DNA of 26,149 nucleotides, taken from the NCBI GenBank assembly GCA_026002265.1, contig BOBG01000017.1, positions 1 through 26,149 on the forward strand, read 5' to 3'. Both the position numbers and the translations under genes were made by a program. Below, piece after piece: positions 1-7,323 of the stretch (the first letter of the stretch is position 1; the number at the start of each line of letters is the position of its first letter). The notes below the pieces were generated by a model. It saw nothing but the letters and a program-made list of their open reading frames with translations. It was not told where the DNA came from and did not search any database. This DNA comes from Spirochaetia bacterium (lineage in GTDB: Bacteria; Spirochaetota; Spirochaetia; Treponematales; Breznakiellaceae).

Positions 1-70
1 GGGAATAGGGGAATAGAGGATAGGGAGTGGGGGATAGGGGAATGGGGAATAGAGGATAGGGAATGGGGAG
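1..70. repeat. G-rich imperfect tandem repeat at window edge
   Basis: The first 70 bases are built from short units of the type GGGGAATAG, AGGATAGGG and AATGGGG. A longer unit of about 36 bases can be seen, since the phrase starting at base 8 recurs at base 44. The strand carries many runs of three to five G and could form G-quadruplexes. The array probably continues left of the window. No gene is read through it. Confidence 0.7.
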
Positions 71-159
71 CATGATTTGAAAGCTCGCAGTAATTCCACG
101 GAAGAACCGCCGGTTTTCTTAATCAGCCCCCTCGATCCCTAAAAATAATGGAGGTTTTT

Positions 160-900
160 ATGAAAAGGAAAATGTTTACCGTTGTGTTAATGTTTGTTGT
201 AGCCGGTCTCGTTTTTGCTCAGACGCCAACGGCGTCAGAATTGCTACGAAGGATCGATGAGAACGAAATTTACACCACCATTGAGTACGAGGGAGAGATG
301 ATCATCGAGTATCAGAACCGGCGCTATGTAAAGGTGATGAAAGCCTGGTCAAGAGGTGATACCCACAGCTTTATCGAATTTACCAACCCCGAGGACCGGG
401 GCACCAAGTACCTCAAACGGGACGGACGGCTCTACGTGTATTCTCCGGATACCGAGGAAGTGATGCTCATCTCCGGCCACATGCTCAAAGAAAGTATGAT
501 GGGGTCCGACCTTTCCTACGAAGACACCATCAATAATGACAGCCTTTCCAGCCGCTACAATCCGGTTCTGTCCGGCACTGAGGTCTGGAACGGGCGCGAC
601 TGCTGGGTGCTTGATTTAAGTGCAAAGAAAAAAACCGAGAGCTACCCCAAACAAAAACTCTGGATTGATAAAGAAACGGGCGATCTTCTTCATTATGAAA
701 TGTTTGCCCTTTCCGGCGCCAAGCTAAAAGATTTCACCATGATCAAAGTGGATGTGATCGGCGGCCGCCGTTTCCCCGTGGAATACGAGATGCGCGACCT
801 TTTGCGCAAAAACAGCAAAACCACTTTCGTGATGAAGAACGTTATCCTTGATAAGCCCATCGCGGACTCGGTGTTCAGCCAGCGGAATTTGGAACGATAG
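160..900 (+). CDS. outer membrane lipoprotein-sorting-type protein (LolA-like fold)
   Basis: Predicted exported protein of 246 residues. The start at 160 is preferred over an in-frame ATG at 148 because GGAGG (150-154) lies five bases before it. The protein begins with a basic signal peptide (MKRK, hydrophobic stretch, VFAQ cleavage region around residues 18-21). The rest resembles the spirochaete and proteobacterial 'outer membrane lipoprotein-sorting protein' family: a charged beta-rich sequence with YLKRDGRLYVYSP and later KLWIDKETGDLLHYE, typical of the LolA/LppX-like half-barrel that shields lipid groups in the periplasm. It is followed after 25 bases by an outer-membrane-like protein in the same direction, so the two probably form an operon for export or lipid transport at the outer membrane. 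In other genomes such genes often follow an RND/MMPL pump, which would lie left of the window. Family call is from sequence style, not a search. Confidence 0.75.
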   Translation: MKRKMFTVVLMFVVAGLVFAQTPTASELLRRIDENEIYTTIEYEGEMIIEYQNRRYVKVMKAWSRGDTHSFIEFTNPEDRGTKYLKRDGRLYVYSPDTEEVMLISGHMLKESMMGSDLSYEDTINNDSLSSRYNPVLSGTEVWNGRDCWVLDLSAKKKTESYPKQKLWIDKETGDLLHYEMFALSGAKLKDFTMIKVDVIGGRRFPVEYEMRDLLRKNSKTTFVMKNVILDKPIADSVFSQRNLER

Positions 901-925
901 GGTAAAGGAAGTTTTGGGGGATCTT

Positions 926-2074
926 ATGAAAAAAATAATGTTTGCACATGATTGGTTGATCGCCATGGCGCTGATAGTGTTCACCAGCGGCGCTCTGGCT
1001 GCCCAGGGGCTTGATTTCTCGGGGACTCTGGACAGCCGCCTTCTTGGCTCGGCGGGGGCAGGAGCGGCACCGGACTTTTCCATGGGCTTTGAAACCTGGG
1101 CCAACCTCCGCTTCCAGACAAAACTGCGGGACTACGCCTCAATCTACGGCGCGGTAAACCTTATCGCGGCCACGGGGAATATTGCAGCGGCCGCGGTTTC
1201 AACATCCACAGCTTATGTCTCCGGTGAAAACTACGCCGCCGCGCTGGAACTGGAGCGGCTCTACTTCCGCATCCGGGGGGAAGCCCTTCAGCTCGACACG
1301 GGACTTTTACGAATCCCCCTGGGTTATAGCCTTGTCTGGGGCCCCACGGATTTCCTCAATCCCCGCAGCCCCCTCCTCCCCGATGCCCGGCCCCGGGGCG
1401 TACTGGGAGCATCTTTTTCGGCCTATCCTACAGACACCTTAAAATTTCTTGCCTTTGCCGCGGCCCCGAAAGATCCCCTCATCTCCGATGGCTTCATCGC
1501 CGGTGTGGGGGCCGAAAAGCATTGGGACAAGGCCAGCCTCCAGGGCTTCTATGCCTATGAAAGTCCCGAGGATCCCTATACATGGGGTCGTCACCGGATC
1601 GGCTTCTCCCTCAAGGCGGATATTGAGCTGGGGTTTGTGGCAGACGCCCTTTACACCTACGACTATGAAGCAAAAACAACGATTGATGGCCTCGCCGCTG
1701 CTGTCGGTTTTGACTATTCTTTTTTCAAGGGCGATCTTAGCCTGCTGGCCGAGTACCTTTACAGCGGTGAAAATTCTTCCATCGCCGAAAGCATGGGCCT
1801 ACAGCACCGGCACTATATTGCAATGACAGCGGTCTACAGTATCAATGATTACACCCGCCTTAATCTCACCGCCATGGCGAGCCTGGAGGATGTTTCTTTT
1901 TTGCCGATTTTCGGGGTAGAATATGAACCGTTTCAGGGCATGACGCTGAATCTTTCCTGTCAGGTTCCTCTGGACCGGGACCTTTTTACCGGCCGCGGGA
2001 ACCACGGCGAATTAGGGCCGGTAAAAACCGGATCCCACGCCCTTATCACCTTAAAGACGCGTCTCAAGTTCTAA
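926..2074 (+). CDS. putative outer-membrane beta-barrel protein
   Basis: Predicted 382-residue exported protein. The frame is open from 848, but the start at 926 is chosen since it gives a good signal peptide (MKKIMFAHDW, then a hydrophobic core ending in ALAAQG) and has a G-run (916-920) as ribosome site. After the signal come alternating hydrophobic/polar strands rich in Y, F, G and A, ending in an aromatic-free but strand-like LITLKTRLKF, a C-terminal Phe as in outer-membrane barrels. Motifs such as LYFRIRGEALQLDTGLLRIPLGYSLVWGP resemble DUF-type porin-like proteins found after lipoprotein-sorting genes. It probably acts with the upstream gene at the outer membrane. No catalytic motif is visible. 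GC content is higher than in the following 10 kb, consistent with core-genome DNA. Confidence 0.65.
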   Translation: MKKIMFAHDWLIAMALIVFTSGALAAQGLDFSGTLDSRLLGSAGAGAAPDFSMGFETWANLRFQTKLRDYASIYGAVNLIAATGNIAAAAVSTSTAYVSGENYAAALELERLYFRIRGEALQLDTGLLRIPLGYSLVWGPTDFLNPRSPLLPDARPRGVLGASFSAYPTDTLKFLAFAAAPKDPLISDGFIAGVGAEKHWDKASLQGFYAYESPEDPYTWGRHRIGFSLKADIELGFVADALYTYDYEAKTTIDGLAAAVGFDYSFFKGDLSLLAEYLYSGENSSIAESMGLQHRHYIAMTAVYSINDYTRLNLTAMASLEDVSFLPIFGVEYEPFQGMTLNLSCQVPLDRDLFTGRGNHGELGPVKTGSHALITLKTRLKF

Positions 2075-2099
2075 TTTGTGCGAATTTTCTTGCTTGTTG

Positions 2100-2148
2100 A
2101 GCCTTTCCCAAAACGCGGTCTCTACACTTTGAGGTCCGGGGAAAGGCT
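2100..2148. other. 10-bp inverted repeat after the outer-membrane operon
   Basis: AGCCTTTCCC (2100-2109) and its exact reverse complement (2139-2148) enclose a 29-base loop, 26 bases after the preceding stop codon. Its place suggests a transcription end point. No T-run follows the stem on the plus strand, so a classical Rho-independent terminator is not shown. Confidence 0.4.
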
Positions 2149-2194
2149 TCCAAAAAAATGATACCAGAAGCCCAAACTTTTAGACTTGGGAAGC

Positions 2195-2428
2195 TCACTT
2201 GCCTCTTAATTCCTTTAATGCCGTATTGATTTCTTTTTGTTTTTCCAGTGAAACAGGATTATCGGCAGTAAGACCGGCAAGTCGGCTGAACGCGGCACGT
2301 CTTTTTTCAATATCGCTGGAAGAATCTGTTTTATCCATCATATTTTTCACAAAAGCAATGACCGTCATTACTTTTTCATCGCTCATACGGTTGATAAGTT
2401 CAACTGCCTGTTCTTTTACATTAGTCAT
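2195..2428 (-). CDS. orphan antitoxin-like protein
   Basis: Small acidic/basic protein of 77 residues with N-terminus MTNVKEQAVELINRMSDEK, almost identical to that of the 86-residue antitoxin gene at 2877-3137, but with a different C-terminal half. GGAGG sits upstream in a leader shared with the other two antitoxin genes of this cluster. No toxin gene follows it: the plus-strand outer-membrane operon ends only 121 bases away. It is therefore an antitoxin without partner, either left by deletion or a possible neutraliser of the neighbouring PIN toxins. The antitoxin role is inferred from the paralogue that overlaps a PIN gene; the family itself is not one I can name. Confidence 0.6.
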   Translation of the reverse strand: MTNVKEQAVELINRMSDEKVMTVIAFVKNMMDKTDSSSDIEKRRAAFSRLAGLTADNPVSLEKQKEINTALKELRGK

Positions 2429-2594
2429 AATGTATCATCCCTCCATTTCCACCCTTCCGTGAGTTTGTCTTTATTAGCCATACACTGCCTCAAGTTTTAC
2501 CAAAAACTCTCCCGGTAAAACCGTGGGAATAGTTGAGCCGGAAAAATCATCAGTGTTTCGGGTAACAATATAATCGGCACCGATGGATGCGGCA
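2371..2594. repeat. 224-bp direct repeat, copy A
   Basis: This block covers the 5' end of the orphan antitoxin gene, the leader before it and the 3' end of the upstream PIN gene. It is highly similar to 3080-3303 (copy B), which sits at the equivalent antitoxin/PIN junction. In both copies the PIN coding end (GADYIVTRNTDDFSGSTIP) is kept. Equal length and register suggest unit-by-unit growth of the cluster by unequal recombination. Confidence 0.8.
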
Positions 2595-2899
2595 CATTCC
2601 ATCTGCAAGCAATCTTCCAAATCATTAAAATGCTCATTTTCAATTGCATTAATAACATGCTGCTTGGAGATTCCGGCAACATCAATGAATCTGCACAACT
2701 TTGACAGCATATCCCTTCTTTCGCTCACAGAAAAATGTTTCTGGAGAATATAAAAAATAGTGGGTACGGTATAAGCCGCAATATACCCGATTATTTCCCC
2801 GTTACGGCATTTGTTGAGTATCGCTTTTGCGTTTTGCATAAACGGTTCACGATAGGTTAGGGCATCAATAATCACGTTAGTATCTATCAGAACTACCAT
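2474..2899 (-). CDS. PIN-domain toxin (VapC-like ribonuclease)
   Basis: 141-residue PIN-domain protein. The frame is open further upstream, but the start at 2899 gives the canonical beginning MVVLIDTNVIID, where the first Asp is a metal ligand, and overlaps the antitoxin gene by 23 bases, the usual coupling of toxin and antitoxin. Further acidic residues of the PIN active site are visible in NDLEDCLQ (about residue 90) and in ADYIVTRNTDDF near the end, the ending typical of this PIN subfamily. Known members cleave RNA, often tRNA. It is translated after the antitoxin at 2877-3137. The last 40 codons are nearly identical to the second PIN gene at 3183, while the middles differ, so specificity has probably diverged while the ends were exchanged. 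Confidence 0.85.
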   Translation of the reverse strand: MVVLIDTNVIIDALTYREPFMQNAKAILNKCRNGEIIGYIAAYTVPTIFYILQKHFSVSERRDMLSKLCRFIDVAGISKQHVINAIENEHFNDLEDCLQMECAASIGADYIVTRNTDDFSGSTIPTVLPGEFLVKLEAVYG

Positions 2900-3137
2900 A
2901 CCGTTCCTCCCGATATTCCGCCAATTCTTTTTTGTAGTTAAAATCGGCCGGTAATCGCCCCGTATACTGCATAAAACCCTCAAACGCCGCATTTCTGCGT
3001 CTAAGATTATCCGCTTCCACGGCATCACTTTTTCCCGCATATCCTTCAATGTTTTTGAGAATATTCAAAATATACCGCGCTTTTTCATCGCTCATACGGT
3101 TGATAAGTTCAACTACCTGTTCTTTTACGTTAGTCAT
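2877..3137 (-). CDS. antitoxin of the PIN toxin at 2474-2899
   Basis: 86-residue protein with N-terminus MTNVKEQVVELINRMSDEKARYIL and a charged C-terminus (KKELAEYREERYGSS). It lies directly upstream of, and overlaps, a PIN toxin gene, which is the basis of the antitoxin call. The C-terminal KKExAExRxEkYG pattern is shared with the antitoxin at 3592-3852, whereas the N-terminal 19 residues are shared with the orphan at 2195-2428. That arrangement makes the C-terminus the probable toxin-binding part and the N-terminus a DNA-binding or dimer part. A GGAGG lies 11 bases before the ATG in a leader common to the cluster. Confidence 0.75.
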   Translation of the reverse strand: MTNVKEQVVELINRMSDEKARYILNILKNIEGYAGKSDAVEADNLRRRNAAFEGFMQYTGRLPADFNYKKELAEYREERYGSSDRY

Positions 3138-3303
3138 AATGTATCATTCCTCCACTTCCACCTTTACGGGACTTTGCTTTTGTTAGCCATACACTGCCTC
3201 AAGTTTTACCAAAAACTCTTCCGGCAAAATTGCAGGAATAGTTGAGCCGGAAAAATCATCAGTGTTTCGGGTAACAATATAATCGGCACCGATGGATGCG
3301 GCA
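3080..3303. repeat. 224-bp direct repeat, copy B
   Basis: Partner of the block at 2371-2594. It contains the 5' end of the antitoxin gene at 2877-3137, the shared leader, and the 3' end of the PIN gene at 3183-3608. Differences between the copies are scattered single bases. Confidence 0.8.
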
Positions 3304-3608
3304 TATTCAAATTGAAGATAGTCCTCAATGTCATCAAAACTTTCATCCACTAACGATTCAATAAGTTTTTGTTGGTCAATCCCAATGACATTCATTGTAC
3401 GGCACATATCCAGAAGCATCACCTTTCGTTTATCTGGTGAATAGTCCTTCCGCAAAATATAAAAAATATTCGTGATGCTATGAGCAGCAATATACCCAGT
3501 AACCACATGAGTAGAGCATAATTGAATAATTTTGATTGCATCTTTCCGAAATGATTCTCGGTCTTGAAAAAAATCAAGAAGGATATTTGTATCAACGAGG
3601 ATAACCAT
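3183..3608 (-). CDS. PIN-domain toxin (VapC-like ribonuclease), second copy
   Basis: 141 residues, same length as the paralogue at 2474. The start at 3608 gives MVILVDTNILLDFF with the first metal-binding Asp, and overlaps the antitoxin gene by 17 bases. Other acidic residues appear in DDIEDYLQFEYAASIGADYIV. The active-site set expected of a PIN ribonuclease (Asp near the N-terminus, Glu/Asp in the middle, TRNTDD at the end) is present, so the toxin may be active. The central third differs from its paralogue. Toxin and antitoxin are read as one unit from about 3852 leftwards. Confidence 0.85.
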   Translation of the reverse strand: MVILVDTNILLDFFQDRESFRKDAIKIIQLCSTHVVTGYIAAHSITNIFYILRKDYSPDKRKVMLLDMCRTMNVIGIDQQKLIESLVDESFDDIEDYLQFEYAASIGADYIVTRNTDDFSGSTIPAILPEEFLVKLEAVYG

Positions 3609-3852
3609 ATTTCTCATCCCTGCTTTCTGCCCGTTCCTTTTTGTAATCAACATGCCGATGCAATGTCCCAGAATATTTCAAAAGCCGTTGATAGGCTACT
3701 TGACTTTCGTCAATGTCTCTTTCCTCATCAGCTCCATGTCTTGTGTCTTCCACAATTTTTTCAACATTTTGTAAAATATTGAAAACAAATGTCATCTTTT
3801 CTTCCGGTAATCGCTGTATTATCCCAATAGCCAGCTCTTTTAATTGTGTCAT
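3592..3852 (-). CDS. antitoxin of the PIN toxin at 3183-3608
   Basis: 86-residue protein MTQLKELAIGIIQRLPEEKMTFVF with a charged C-terminus (KKERAESRDEKYG). It is the distant paralogue of the antitoxin at 2877-3137 and overlaps its PIN toxin. Hydrophobic/charged heptads in the first 30 residues suggest a helix. GGAGG occurs only three bases before the ATG, much closer than in the two sister genes; a start a little downstream cannot be excluded. Role inferred from position. Confidence 0.7.
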   Translation of the reverse strand: MTQLKELAIGIIQRLPEEKMTFVFNILQNVEKIVEDTRHGADEERDIDESQVAYQRLLKYSGTLHRHVDYKKERAESRDEKYGYPR

Positions 3853-3952
3853 AATCCTCCATTTCCACTCTTCCGCTTGTCATCTTCAAAACAATATCCT
3901 TTTCCGTCTCTTTGGTAATAAATGTCATTACTGCACTGCAATCTATCAGCAT
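3761..3952 (-). CDS. small hypothetical protein, doubtful
   Basis: Frame of 63 codons starting MLIDCSAVMTFITKETEKD, preceded by AGGAGG (3965-3970) at a rather long distance of 12 bases. Its 3' part overlaps the antitoxin gene at 3592-3852 in another frame for about 90 bases, so only the first half is free sequence. It may be a short leader peptide or the leftover 5' end of a gene cut by arrival of the toxin-antitoxin cluster. No recognised family. Confidence 0.25.
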   Translation of the reverse strand: MLIDCSAVMTFITKETEKDIVLKMTSGRVEMEDYDTIKRAGYWDNTAITGRKDDICFQYFTKC

Positions 3953-3974
3953 TTCTATATAAAGCCTCCTGTTT

Positions 3975-4346
3975 TCATGCCGCAAATAACCTCAATTTTG
4001 CTTCGGTCAATAAGGCCTTCGCATTGCCGTCCATATTCAGAGCCTTCATGCCCCCTGCCTTCATCACATCAAAAACCTTAAATAATTCGCTGTTTTCAAT
4101 GCAATCCGTTCCGCAAATTGCAAATTGGTCTACAATAGCTATTATAACGTCTTTTGTTTCCTGATGCAAAGATGCTAACCATTTACGCTCTTTGGATTGA
4201 AAATCCAATACACGCTGCATCTTATTTTTCGCAGTCTTGCCATAGGCAACTTCTATGAGTATATCAAATAAATCATAGTCGCTTAAACCTTCAACCTGCC
4301 GCAGTATTTCGGCAGAATAGCCGCTTTGCAGGAGTTCATCAAGGTT
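3975..4346 (-). pseudogene. hsdR: C-terminal fragment of type I restriction subunit HsdR
   Basis: Reading leftwards from 4346 the frame gives NLDELLQSGYSAEILRQ, DYDLFDILIEVAYGKTAKNK, then MQRVLDFQSKERKWLAS and ends LLTEAKLRLFAA. This is the pattern of the helical C-terminal domain of EcoEI-type HsdR subunits, which contact the methylase part of the complex. A stop codon just upstream (within GCGCAGTAGCGG) separates it from the rest of the gene; the missing junction is occupied by the element at 4376-5123. The fragment is in the same frame logic and orientation as the HsdR remains at 5124-6129, so both come from one former gene. Non-functional. Confidence 0.7.
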
Positions 4347-4375
4347 CCGCTACTGCGCCCGAAACATACAGGCAT

Positions 4376-5123
4376 GTTATGTGTCGTTTGGGCGTACACC
4401 ATTATTTTGTTAATTATTATTTTTATTCTATTACTATTTATTAATCTAATCTGTATCTGTTATATCTATAAATATTATTTCGTTTTTTATTTTACCTAAT
4501 ATTATTATAGTAATATCCCATGCAATATCATAAAACCATTCTGCATTTTTTATATTCACTATAAACATATTGTATTCTTCAAACCTATTTCCCAATTCAT
4601 CTTTTACAAATTTATTTGCCGTATCCCATGCGATTTCAGGTTCCAATTTATAATAGGCACCGCCATAACCCATTATCCTTCCCAAGATACCTGATAATTC
4701 ATATATATCTGTATAATATTCCAGATATTTAATTTTAATATCATCGTTATTAATTTCTAAGTCATTTCTATATATATTTAAATTATTATTTTTCAAAATA
4801 GTTTCTATAAAATTATTTCTTTCCAATGGATTGATTGGTGAAAATAACGCATTATTTGTTGAACTCCATATAATATCTTCAGCACCAATTATTTTATATT
4901 TATGTAATTGTATACCTCCATTACAATGTGTGTAATTTATTTTTTCCATTAAGGTATTTGCAGAATTTGTCCAATTATTTAATGGTTCTATTTTTATGTT
5001 TTTCCATATATTATTTATATCCTTCAATTATTTCTCCAATATTATTCTACATTATTTCTTATATTTTGTCAATACTGATTCATATAATATTTTACAAAAA
5101 TTTTAGCTCAAATGACATATAAC
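4376..5123 (-). mobile_element. 748-bp element with 18-bp imperfect terminal inverted repeats, inserted in hsdR
   Basis: Read on the minus strand the segment begins GTTATATGTCATTTGAGC (5123-5106) and ends with the reverse complement of GTTATGTGTCGTTTGGGC (4376-4393); the ends match at 15 of 18 positions. Between them lies one AT-rich gene and no transposase. HsdR coding sequence is found on both sides. Right of 4376 (outside) the sequence CGCCCGAAACATACA forms an imperfect palindrome with the end. A third copy of the end motif occurs alone at 9536-9553. The object could be a non-autonomous transposable element (MITE-like) or an integron-type gene cassette, as GTTATRT resembles an attC core. 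No clear target duplication is seen. Confidence 0.5.
4446..5027 (-). CDS. AT-rich hypothetical protein carried by inserted element
   Basis: 193-residue protein of unknown family, rich in N, I, K and Y, encoded by much more AT-rich DNA than the hsdR remains around it. It has no signal peptide or membrane helix. Visible pieces are an acidic middle (NNDDIKIKYLEYYTDIYELS), GYGGAYYKLEPEIAWDTANKFV and a C-terminal hydrophobic strand pair ending IIFIDITDTD. Size, acidity and solitary cassette position recall immunity proteins of contact-dependent toxins, but this is only a guess. Start ATG at 5027 lacks an obvious strong ribosome site. Composition indicates recent transfer. Confidence 0.6.
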   Translation of the reverse strand: MKDINNIWKNIKIEPLNNWTNSANTLMEKINYTHCNGGIQLHKYKIIGAEDIIWSSTNNALFSPINPLERNNFIETILKNNNLNIYRNDLEINNDDIKIKYLEYYTDIYELSGILGRIMGYGGAYYKLEPEIAWDTANKFVKDELGNRFEEYNMFIVNIKNAEWFYDIAWDITIIILGKIKNEIIFIDITDTD

Positions 5124-6129
5124 ATATCTTTTCGTTCTTAAGGTGCAATCCATCGGTTCCTAAAATCTTCAAAGGAATTCAAATTTGACAGCAATTTTTG
5201 AGCAATACCTTTTTTATAGTCCGCAAGGGTAATACGCTTTATTTGACCGTCAATCTCTGAGACAACATATTGCCCATCGGGAGATATTTCAACTTCAAAA
5301 CCATCGGCTTCAATAATGGTTGATTTGTCCCTGCCTTCACCGCCTTCACCGCCAGTCCTGGGCGGAATTGGTTTTGATTTGAAGTCATTGCTGAATAACC
5401 GGGTTGCGTCGGTATAATCGTAAATCGTGAACATCATTTTATTATCGGCAAGGCGTGTTCCTCTGCCTACCATCTGATGAAATGATATAGGTGATTTGAC
5501 ATATTTGAAAAACATAATATTGCGTACTGCAGGAATGTCTATGCCTGTTGAAAGCAGGTCTACGGTTGTTGCCATAAAATAATCGGTGTTCATGCCTTTC
5601 ATGTCGGCGATTAGCTGGCTGCCGTCGTTCTCTGACGTGCATTTGAAGGCAAAATGAGGGGCGGATTTTTTACCCTCTCTGATTCAAGAGAAAAAGCCAT
5701 GCCTTTTTCATAACGTCGTTTTAGTTCATCATGGGTTGGAAATTCGGACATTGGTTTGAAAGATGATATAACACCTGTAAATTTATCGTACTCTACAAAT
5801 TGGTGCCCGTTGGTAGCAAAAATGAATTTGACGTTCAACCTGTCACATTCGCCGTCCCGCTGGCCCTGCGTAAGCCCTGCGGCGGGGGATTTGTCCTCTG
5901 CCTTGGCTTCGATGAGGGCAACGGCCACGGGCTGTGTGTCTTTTGAGATGATGAGGCGTAGGAGGTAGTCAGTGCGGCCTTTGCGCCGTCTGGTTTTACC
6001 GTTCTGCACGATGATTCCGCCGGTGGACTTTTCGATCTTGATATGCTCTCTTGTCCAGCCTTTGATTTCCAAGGCGGGGTCTATGAGTTCAAAGCGGGTT
6101 TGAGCTTCGTTTCTGGGTATAAGATCCAT
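5124..6129 (-). pseudogene. hsdR: type I restriction subunit HsdR, N-terminal nuclease fused by deletion to helicase end
   Basis: From 6129 the frame encodes the HsdR N-terminal domain: RTDYLLRL with the nuclease Asp and VALIEAKAEDKS with the Glu-x-Lys of the PD-(D/E)XK site, followed by the QGQ-type region, and reaches NPPLILP near 5660 before going out of frame. The sequence then resumes, in another frame, at TSENDGSQLIADMKGMNTDYFMATTVDLLSTGIDIPAVRN and FHQMVGRGTR, helicase motifs V and VI. The stretch that should hold the Walker A and B motifs (several hundred residues) is gone. Near 5138 a stop codon follows RNRWIAP, and ERKDML homologous sequence is still readable just before the inserted element. 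Deletion, frameshift, stop and insertion make the gene dead. No hsdM or hsdS is present in the window. Confidence 0.85.
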
Positions 6130-6423
6130 GATATTATATCATAATAGGCAATTATTCGCCCGTGTCAAGTCGAAGTGAAAATATTCCCTTTTGATGATTA
6201 AGCTGCTATTGACAAGCAATAATATATGGAATATTCTACCTGTAGGTGAGAAGCTTAAAGCCAAAAGCAAATACTGCGGAACTGGCACTGATAAAGCCGA
6301 CCAAAAAACCGTCAACTCTGATTGACTATACCAATATAATGAAGTTTGAATTTTTTGTCAGGCGGGTTGTCTCATCAATGCTTTTTATTTCTTATATATA
6401 CCTTTTATACATTAAGTCTCTTT
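6130..6423. other. intergenic stretch without clear gene
   Basis: Between hsdR and the 21-bp repeat locus. A short frame reading LPVGEKLKAKSKYCGTGTD (about 6237-6330) may be a gene fragment but is not recognised. No RNA gene or strong terminator is seen. Confidence 0.4.
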
Positions 6424-6663
6424 TTATACTCCAAAAGAGTCGATTTTGACTCTCCGAGAATGTTTCTTGATTCTCAAGGAGTATTCTTTTACTCTTTGAG
6501 AATGTTTCTTGACTGAAAAAGATCCGATTTTGACTTTTATAGAATATTCTTTGATTAAAAAGAGTCGATTTTTACTCTTTGAGAGTGTTCTTTGACTGAA
6601 AAAGACCCGGCTTTTATTCTCGGAGAGTATTCTTTGATTCTTTGAGAGCATTCCAAGATCCAT
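6424..6663 (-). CDS. small ORF made of 21-bp heptad repeats
   Basis: 79-codon frame beginning MDLGMLSKNQRIL, with GGGGTGAG shortly before the ATG. Almost the whole ORF is made of seven-residue units such as KKHSQRV, KEYSLRI, KKHSRRV and KIDSFGV, rich in K, R and S. As the repeat length is a multiple of three, other frames are partly open too, so protein production is uncertain. It closely parallels the ORF at 14419-14607, which also starts M[D/E]L and has a ribosome site. Could be a basic coiled-coil-like peptide or simply a repeat array with a chance frame. Confidence 0.35.
   Translation of the reverse strand: MDLGMLSKNQRILSENKSRVFFSQRTLSKSKNRLFLIKEYSIKVKIGSFSVKKHSQRVKEYSLRIKKHSRRVKIDSFGV
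6430..6650. repeat. imperfect tandem array of about ten 21-bp units
   Basis: On the minus strand, units of 21 bases of the form AAAGAATACTCTCCGAGAATA follow each other, for example AAAGAACACTCTCAAAGAGTA. Several units hold small palindromes such as AGAGTC-GATTTT-GACTCT. Unit length equals that of the array at 14431-14598, although the sequence is different. Confidence 0.75.
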
Positions 6664-6849
6664 GTAAAGCTCACCCCTATCATCATGGAATTGGCTGTGG
6701 TTCATTCCATTTTCGTCCCGGTGTCCGTTCCGTCAGAACCGTGCCGCCGCCGGGGAAACGATATAAATTCATGGCATCTTTCCACACCACAAAAAAAAAC
6801 ACTTTAGGCAATGAATGTATAATAAAAAGGCAATGTGAGTAAATTCCAC

Positions 6850-6869
6850 GCGCCAAGGATCTCCTCCCG
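6850..6869 (+). repeat. 20-bp inverted repeat, left copy
   Basis: GCGCCAAGGATCTCCTCCCG at this place matches, as an inverted copy with one base missing, the sequence at 12770-12788. The core GCGCCAAGGATCTC is exact. The pair frames the block containing the unknown gene, fic, MFS pump, methyltransferases and nucleotidyltransferase. Confidence 0.6.
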
Positions 6870-6939
6870 TGCAAGCGGGTTCTTCAGAGTGGCAACAAGT
6901 TTGGGGCAAAAAACTTTAATGCTATTTTTATATTATTCA

Positions 6940-7302
6940 TTAGGTTAAATCGAATGTGGTAAATTTATTTTCATATAGATAGTTTTGAAAATGAAGAAAT
7001 AATATTTCATTTCTCCTTTTTTCTATTTTTAAATGTTTTAATATTAAATTGCCTTTTGTTTTAAAATAAAGTTTTATATTATATCCATTATCACATAATT
7101 CAAATGATGGATAAATATCTAATATATTTCTATATCCAATAGGAATATATCCATTCTTAATTACATGGACTTTATGTTTTTCATAATAGTTTTTTGAACA
7201 ATTTAATAAGTTAATATTTTCCATAAATTTATTGTTTCTTATAATTAAAATATTATTATCTATTTTGTATTCATTCGATGATTCAATATAAATTTCCTTC
7301 AT
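6940..7302 (-). CDS. hypothetical protein, AT-rich
   Basis: 120-residue protein of unknown family beginning MKEIYIESSNEYKIDNNILII. It is rich in N, I, K and Y and very AT-rich at DNA level. Beta-strand-like alternation is seen in the first half; no signal peptide, membrane helix or catalytic motif is apparent. It lies 21 bases downstream of the fic gene on the same strand and could be co-transcribed with it, which would make it a candidate partner, for example a Fic target or antitoxin, but nothing in the sequence proves that. Confidence 0.55.
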   Translation of the reverse strand: MKEIYIESSNEYKIDNNILIIRNNKFMENINLLNCSKNYYEKHKVHVIKNGYIPIGYRNILDIYPSFELCDNGYNIKLYFKTKGNLILKHLKIEKRRNEILFLHFQNYLYENKFTTFDLT

Positions 7303-7323
7303 AATTCATTCCCCATAAATATT

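Noticed and set aside
2100..2148. Classical Rho-independent terminator
   Set aside because: The T-run needed after the stem is absent on the plus strand, and the loop is long.
3975..6129. Functional type I restriction system
   Set aside because: The ATPase motor region is missing, frames are broken, an element is inserted, and no hsdM or hsdS is present.
6683..6874. Minus-strand frame of 63 codons next to the repeat locus
   Set aside because: No ribosome site, no family similarity and it crosses the inverted repeat; treated as non-coding.
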